From: a virus
IMG/VR virus record: IMGVR_UViG_3300033816_001097
Coordinates: 1 to 34,648 of that record
Strand: one strand, 5' to 3'
Length of the DNA: 34,648 nucleotides
Positions 32,018-34,648 of this stretch are shown here, one piece after another. The position numbers were made by a program, and so were the translations under genes. The notes beneath the pieces were generated by a model. That model was not told the DNA's origin. It was given only the letters and a program-made list of their open reading frames with translations, and searched no databases. How positions within the stretch are numbered: position 1 is the first letter of the stretch; every line of letters begins with the position of its first letter.

Positions 32018-32020
32018 ATA
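32013..32020 (+). promoter_or_regulatory. Late promoter octamer ATTAAATA
   Basis: Overlaps the previous stop codon; AATTT then ATG 32026. Confidence 0.7.
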
Positions 32021-32025
32021 AATTT

Positions 32026-32571
32026 ATGGACTACCTAACAAATCATTACAAAAATTTATCGGAACAACTGCAAAACAAAATAAACATTTTGCAAAAAGTT
32101 TTATTAGAATCTGATATGCCACCAGTTGGTCCAGACATAGAGGGTATTGGTGATACTGCACCAATAACATCCAGAAAAGAATTTCAAGATAATGGTTTGT
32201 GGATCACACCAACTAACTGGCAAGGTCTTTATAATCAATGGCAAAAATTAAGAAACGGACCAGTTCCAAACTGGTTCCTTGCCGAATATTGGGGAGGGCT
32301 TCAATCAAATGGTGGGACTTGGGGATCAGTAGCAGATGCTTGGGACAATTTCTGCGCACAATTGTTGGGAGCAATAAGCAGAGCTGGTCAATACAATAAT
32401 CCAGAAATATACTGGGACATTCAAAGCCAGTGGCAGTATTATACAGCCCAAGCAAATAATGGTCAACCACTACCATTCCCCGTACGACACGGTGGACGCT
32501 ACACTCCACAAATTGGCATGCACCAAGTAGGCGGAAGAATAAATTATATTGAACCACATCCAAATATGTGA
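32026..32571 (+). CDS. Putative capsid-internal protein, Trp/Gln-rich
   Basis: 181 aa. Leader MDYLTNHYKNLSEQLQN... ends L26-L27-E28|SDMP. The cargo has spaced Trp residues (LWITPTNWQGLYNQWQKLRNG, NWFLAEYWGG, IYWDIQSQWQYY) and a Pro/His/Gly tail. Composition similar to the 30843 cargo; no catalytic motif. Followed by a strong terminator. Confidence 0.72.
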   Translation: MDYLTNHYKNLSEQLQNKINILQKVLLESDMPPVGPDIEGIGDTAPITSRKEFQDNGLWITPTNWQGLYNQWQKLRNGPVPNWFLAEYWGGLQSNGGTWGSVADAWDNFCAQLLGAISRAGQYNNPEIYWDIQSQWQYYTAQANNGQPLPFPVRHGGRYTPQIGMHQVGGRINYIEPHPNM

Positions 32572-32603
32572 TTATTATTCAATAATTCAAAAACAAAAAA
32601 TAA

Positions 32604-32631
32604 GGGTCCCCAAAAGGGACCCAAATTTTTT
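32604..32631 (+). terminator. Intrinsic terminator inside the leader-gene array
   Basis: Perfect 7-bp stem GGGTCCC-CAAAA-GGGACCC followed by AAATTTTTTT; splits the array before its last two genes. Confidence 0.9.
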
Positions 32632-32658
32632 GTTAAAATTTTTATACCAATACATTTA

Positions 32659-32666
32659 TCTAAATA
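32659..32666 (+). promoter_or_regulatory. Late promoter octamer TCTAAATA
   Basis: TTCTT then ATG 32672; this site rejects the in-frame start at 32549, which lies upstream of the preceding terminator. Confidence 0.75.
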
Positions 32667-32671
32667 TTCTT

Positions 32672-33127
32672 ATGGATTATTTGACAAACTATTACAAAAA
32701 TCTCTGCGAGCAACTTCAAAATAAACTAAATTATCTGGAACAAATGATCGCAGAGGCCAGACGGGGAACCGTCATGGTAGATGTAGATGACATCGAACGC
32801 GACGAGGGAGGTGACAGTATCATCGTCGGCAGACTCGCATCAGGCAAGGGTGCCAAAACCGAAAGAACGATCACCTTCTACCCACAAAAAGAGCATGACA
32901 TGGATGACTACCGCAATGCAGCCAAAATCGGCGCAGAGCCAATGGAAATTCGTTCAAACGAGATCATGCACGAACCAAGGGAAAGAGGACACAATGTACG
33001 TGGCGCAGGCGCAAAGAGAGTAAAGAAAGAAATCGCACAGCACGGCGCAGAACTCAAGAAGCCAATGAGCGAACGCGGCGAAATCAGCTTCGACGCAAGA
33101 AACGCCCGTCGCCAAGCAAACAGATAA
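32672..33127 (+). CDS. Putative capsid-internal protein with GC-rich charged cargo
   Basis: 151 aa. Leader MDYLTNYYKNLCEQLQNK... ends I26-A27-E28|ARRG. The leader is AT-rich like its neighbours, but from the processing site on the DNA switches to GC-rich codons (GAC, GGC, CGC, ATC). The cargo is highly charged: VDVDDIERDEGGDSIIVGRL, HEPRERGHNVRGAGAKRVKKEI, DARNARRQANR, with a basic end. No domain recognised; nucleic-acid binding is possible. It looks like a foreign cargo placed behind a resident leader. Confidence 0.75.
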   Translation: MDYLTNYYKNLCEQLQNKLNYLEQMIAEARRGTVMVDVDDIERDEGGDSIIVGRLASGKGAKTERTITFYPQKEHDMDDYRNAAKIGAEPMEIRSNEIMHEPRERGHNVRGAGAKRVKKEIAQHGAELKKPMSERGEISFDARNARRQANR

Positions 33128-33147
33128 TTTTTATACGAATAAATCTA

Positions 33148-33155
33148 TCTAAATA
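33148..33155 (+). promoter_or_regulatory. Late promoter octamer TCTAAATA
   Basis: TTCTC then ATG 33161; the promoter and the first 30 coding bases nearly duplicate the cassette at 32657. Confidence 0.75.
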
Positions 33156-33160
33156 TTCTC

Positions 33161-33562
33161 ATGGATTATTTGACAAACTATTACAAAAATTTATGTGAAC
33201 AATTACAACATAAAGTGAATAAGCTTTCTTTTACAAGAAAATTGTTAAATGAAAGTGATACCCCCACCCAATTTCCAGTTCAAGATAAACCAGGCGGTCC
33301 TTTGTATGTGCCCGGGAATCCTTATTGGGAACCAGCTCGGCCACCAATTCGGCCATCAGTTTGGCCACAAGATTGGCGACATCCTGGCGGAATAATTGAT
33401 CATGAATACCCGACTCTGCCTACTCTGCCTCCTTACCCTGTCTGGGAACATGATAGTGACCCCCCTCCAGGTTGGGATGGATGGTGGCCCGATGCCCCAC
33501 CCGGTGATCCAAGAAGTATTCCACCTGATACTTGGCCTCGTAAACCCCCCGCTGTAGGATAA
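33161..33562 (+). CDS. Putative capsid-internal protein, Pro/Trp-rich
   Basis: 133 aa. Leader MDYLTNYYKNLCEQLQHK... has a 3-residue insertion and ends L29-N30-E31|SDTP. The cargo is about one quarter Pro with regularly spaced Trp (YWEPARPPIRPSVWPQDWRHPGG; GWDGWWPDAPPGDPRS), probably extended or polyproline-like. Last gene of the array, followed by a terminator. Confidence 0.72.
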   Translation: MDYLTNYYKNLCEQLQHKVNKLSFTRKLLNESDTPTQFPVQDKPGGPLYVPGNPYWEPARPPIRPSVWPQDWRHPGGIIDHEYPTLPTLPPYPVWEHDSDPPPGWDGWWPDAPPGDPRSIPPDTWPRKPPAVG

Positions 33563-33591
33563 CATAATACTTTAAAATTTTTCGAATAAAC

Positions 33592-33625
33592 TTTTGGGCT
33601 CCTTCCGGGGGCCCAAAATTTTTTT
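33592..33625 (+). terminator. Intrinsic terminator closing the array
   Basis: TTTTGGGC-T-CC...GG-G-GCCCAAAA stem with one T-G pair, followed by seven Ts. Confidence 0.9.
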
Positions 33626-33695
33626 AGGGCATACCATGTATTTTAAGGTTTGGGGTGGAGGGGGGTGGCCAAAAAATTTTTAGACCATCAAGGAT

Positions 33696-33725
33696 ATTTG
33701 AAAAAATTTGAGAAAATTTGAGAGG
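33696..33725. repeat. Three tandem 10-bp units, helically phased
   Basis: ATTTGAAAAA, ATTTGAGAAA, ATTTGAGAGG in direct succession. Phasing of short A-tracts at 10 bp suggests a bend or protein-binding iterons. Confidence 0.65.
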
Positions 33726-33826
33726 GACGGGGAGCTAGCCGTTTTTATCGGACGCCGCCAGATGGGACCCAAATTACTACTCGGACACCGCTAAAATAAC
33801 TAAAATAATTTTTTCAAATAACTTTG

Positions 33827-33861
33827 AAAACAAAGATGCCCCCGCCTTCGGCGGGGGCATC
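33827..33861 (-). terminator. Intrinsic terminator for the 50-aa minus-strand gene
   Basis: 11-bp perfect stem GATGCCCCCGC/GCGGGGGCATC with a 5-nt loop; read on the minus strand it is followed by TTTGTTTT. Confidence 0.88.
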
Positions 33862-33874
33862 TGGTGGGCTGGGG

Positions 33875-34027
33875 TTACTGGCCCCAGTACCAGTCCCAGT
33901 AGGTGTCCTCCTCTGGGGCCTCGGCGTATTCCCTTTCTTCGTCCGGATTCGCGTTGCGCTGGGCGAGACGAATCTCAACGGGGCGAATAGTTTCGAAGAG
34001 CGATTCGATGTAGGTGATGCTGTCCAT
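33875..34027 (-). CDS. Unknown acidic 50-aa protein (leaderless)
   Basis: Starts at ATG 34027 (MDSITYIESLFETIRP); the longer frame from 34069 runs back through the promoter and is rejected. Very acidic, with an aromatic end EEDTYWDWYWGQ. Encoded by GC-rich DNA unlike the late genes. Own promoter, own terminator, no ribosome site. Acidic small phage proteins sometimes act as inhibitors or DNA mimics; nothing here proves that. Confidence 0.68.
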   Translation of the reverse strand: MDSITYIESLFETIRPVEIRLAQRNANPDEEREYAEAPEEDTYWDWYWGQ

Positions 34028-34033
34028 ACGCGT

Positions 34034-34062
34034 ATGATACCAGATACCTGCGTGTATGTCAA
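34034..34062 (-). promoter_or_regulatory. sigma70 promoter, leaderless arrangement (minus)
   Basis: TTGACA (34062-34057), 17-bp spacer, TATCAT (34039-34034), then 6 nt to ATG 34027. Confidence 0.88.
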
Positions 34063-34072
34063 CCCTCAAAGT

Positions 34073-34101
34073 AAAACACCACCCAAATTTTTGGGTGGTG
34101 T
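34073..34101 (-). terminator. Intrinsic terminator for the 108-aa minus-strand gene
   Basis: 11-bp stem CACCACCCAAA/TTTGGGTGGTG; on the minus strand followed by TTTTACTTT. It lies just upstream of the next gene's promoter. Confidence 0.85.
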
Positions 34102-34124
34102 GGCTAAGGGGTAGGCGGTGGGCT

Positions 34125-34451
34125 TTACATCTCGCCCCATCCCGCGCTCGCTAGCCAGTCGTTGTCTGCGTCCCAGTCCTCGCGGCTCATCCGGCTAGCC
34201 GCATCGCTGAACGCTTGGTTGTCGGCATCGCGCTCCGCGTCATCCTGAGCCTTGCGCTCCTCGCCGTACCCGGCGATCTCCCATCGGTTCTCACGGGATC
34301 CCGTGGGCTTGGCCTCGCGCTTCGCCTCGCGCTCCCGCTCCTCCTGCTCCTCGCAGGAGGGGCAGGGTCGATCATCGTAGGCGTACTCCGGGCGGTGGCA
34401 CTGGCAGGGGAAGTGTTCGTGTTCGTGGTTGTGGGTGGTGCTGTTGTGCAT
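34125..34451 (-). CDS. Unknown His/Cys-headed acidic protein (leaderless)
   Basis: 108 aa from ATG 34451 (MHNSTTHNHEHEHFPCQCHRPEY). The N-terminal 40 residues pack His and Cys (HNHEHEH, CQCH, CPSC) and could bind a metal. The rest is a highly charged helix (EEQEEREREAKREAKP; ERKAQDDAERDADNQ) ending SREDWDADNDWLASAGWGEM. The longer frame from 34556 would read through the promoter and is rejected. GC-rich codons. No family recognised. Confidence 0.68.
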   Translation of the reverse strand: MHNSTTHNHEHEHFPCQCHRPEYAYDDRPCPSCEEQEEREREAKREAKPTGSRENRWEIAGYGEERKAQDDAERDADNQAFSDAASRMSREDWDADNDWLASAGWGEM

Positions 34452-34457
34452 GGCGGT

Positions 34458-34486
34458 ATGATACCATGCCTCGCCTTCCTTGTCAA
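34458..34486 (-). promoter_or_regulatory. sigma70 promoter, leaderless arrangement (minus)
   Basis: TTGACA (34486-34481), 17-bp spacer, TATCAT (34463-34458), then 6 nt to ATG 34451. The spacer also ends in ATGG, as in the 34034 promoter's CTGG. Confidence 0.88.
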
Positions 34487-34523
34487 GCCCTTCGTAGAAT
34501 ATTTTTTTCTTTGTTCCTACCCC

Positions 34524-34552
34524 TTGACAGCGTAGGCGGAGTCTGGTACAAT
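34524..34552 (+). promoter_or_regulatory. sigma70 promoter, leaderless arrangement (plus)
   Basis: TTGACA (34524-34529), 17-bp spacer, TACAAT (34547-34552), then 6 nt to ATG 34559. Divergent from the 34458 promoter. Confidence 0.88.
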
Positions 34553-34558
34553 CCACCC

Positions 34559-34648
34559 ATGAGCACCACTCTCCGCATCGCTTCCATCGTCTCCGTTCTC
34601 TGCGTCATCCTCTCCGCGTTCCTTGCCTTCGGGCTTGCCTACAACGGC
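34559..34648 (+). CDS. Small membrane-anchored protein, cut by window edge
   Basis: Only 30 codons are visible: MSTTLRIASIVSVLCVILS then AFLAFGLAYNG, an N-terminal hydrophobic helix that could be a membrane anchor or signal peptide. Start fixed by the promoter 6 nt upstream. No identity can be given from so little. Confidence 0.6.
   Translation, partial: MSTTLRIASIVSVLCVILSAFLAFGLAYNG

Larger units (their letters stand above)
32657..33190 (+). repeat. Near-identical promoter + leader cassettes (two copies)
   Basis: The segment from TATCTAAATATTCT through ATG and the first 30 coding bases (encoding MDYLTNYYKN) is repeated at about 32657-32701 and 33146-33190 with one difference (T/C before ATG). 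Diverged copies precede the 30843 and 32026 genes. Confidence 0.85.
33563..33874. other. Non-coding stretch with G-run and phased 10-bp repeats
   Basis: About 310 nt with no gene. It holds, in order: the array terminator; a G-rich run at 33647-33668 (G-tracts 2-4-2-6-2); three tandem 10-bp units beginning ATTTGA (33696, 33706, 33716), one helical turn apart; two copies of CGGAC(G/A)CCGC (33749, 33782) 33 bp apart; and two CTAAAATAA repeats (33791, 33800). It ends in the minus-strand terminator. Function unknown; it looks regulatory or origin-like. Confidence 0.55.

Noticed and set aside
32549-32671. Longer N-terminus for the 32672 gene
   Set aside because: The extension would be translated through the terminator at 32604 and the late promoter; the shared MDYLTNYYKNL leader begins at 32672.
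27590-33562. Idea that the repeated N-terminus is a signal peptide or phase-variation cassette
   Set aside because: The helix is charged and amphipathic, not a hydrophobic secretion signal, and no inverted repeats or recombinase flank the copies; the constant L/I-x-E end fits prohead protease processing better.
33814-34114. Open frames crossing both hairpins on either strand
   Set aside because: They run through the terminators at 33835-33861 and 34077-34101 and through the 34034 promoter, so they are not plausible genes.
34187-34535. Alternative long frames in the GC-rich right end (34187-34486 minus, 34215-34535 plus)
   Set aside because: High GC lengthens chance frames. Only the frame starting at 34451 begins exactly 6 nt after a consensus promoter and ends just before a terminator.
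1-34648. tRNA genes, CRISPR arrays, insertion sequences
   Set aside because: No cloverleaf-like segment, no regularly spaced repeat-spacer array and no transposase or terminal inverted repeats were noticed by eye; a dedicated tRNA search was not possible.

Overview
The window is part of the late/structural region of a T4-like contractile-tailed phage (myovirus) with a very AT-rich genome. Recognisable T4 counterparts are both terminase subunits, neck and tail-completion proteins gp13/14/15, baseplate wedge proteins gp6, gp25 and gp53, a gp48/gp54-type tube protein, the gp4 head-completion nuclease, a gp19-like tube protein, gp26, ssDNA-binding protein gp32 and late-transcription coactivator gp33. 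The host cannot be named. The phage late-promoter octamer (NNTAAATA) and ordinary sigma70 promoters (TTGACA/TAtaaT) are both present, and an unusual number of both sit so close to the start codon that the transcripts should be leaderless.

Layout. 1-10460 (minus strand): a head-neck-baseplate run, read as tube cap (gp48/54), gp53, hub-like proteins, gp25, gp6, a wedge-like protein, a Cys-rich protein, gp13, gp14, gp15, terS, terL (terL runs off the left edge). 10498-12893 (plus): gp4, gp19-like tube, gp26-like chaperone with a possible -1 frameshift extension, and an unknown. 12918-14065 (minus): gp32 and gp33. 14156-16409 (plus): two virion-type proteins. 16456-19004: small accessory genes on both strands (HTH protein, PAP2 phosphatase, HEYAH metallopeptidase-like protein, a ferritin-like DUF5856-type protein). 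19015-23202 (plus): small unknowns, a GMP reductase, a conserved phage hypothetical, an Sm-like protein and a CDA-fold deaminase. 23224-27585: a 1204-aa Gly-rich/Cys-rich probable adhesin and a Cys-cluster protein.

27590-33562 (plus) is the most remarkable part: ten consecutive small genes whose products share interchangeable N-termini but have unrelated C-terminal parts. Six begin with the same roughly 28-residue amphipathic helix (MDYLTNYYKNL... type) ending in (L/I)-x-E, exactly at residue 28 in five of them and residue 31 in the sixth. Three others use different leaders with L-x-E or a near variant, and one has a short T4-like leader (MLKFKDFLLNE). (L/I)-x-E is the cleavage consensus of the T4 prohead protease gp21, and short N-terminal leaders of this kind are the capsid-targeting sequences of T4 internal proteins. 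I infer a bank of capsid-packaged, protease-processed and co-ejected cargo proteins: an expanded, modular counterpart of the T4 internal-protein locus. Cargoes include a canonical EF-hand loop, a membrane-spanning segment, Trp/Asn-rich and Pro/Trp-rich domains, and one GC-rich cargo fused right at the predicted cleavage site to an AT-rich leader.

33563-34648 differs: it is much richer in G+C and holds a 300-bp non-coding stretch with phased 10-bp repeats, followed by three tiny genes. Each of these has a near-perfect TTGACA-N17-TAnnAT promoter placed exactly 6 nt before its ATG. It could be an early-gene/regulatory region, recently acquired DNA or an assembly junction; the sequence alone does not decide.
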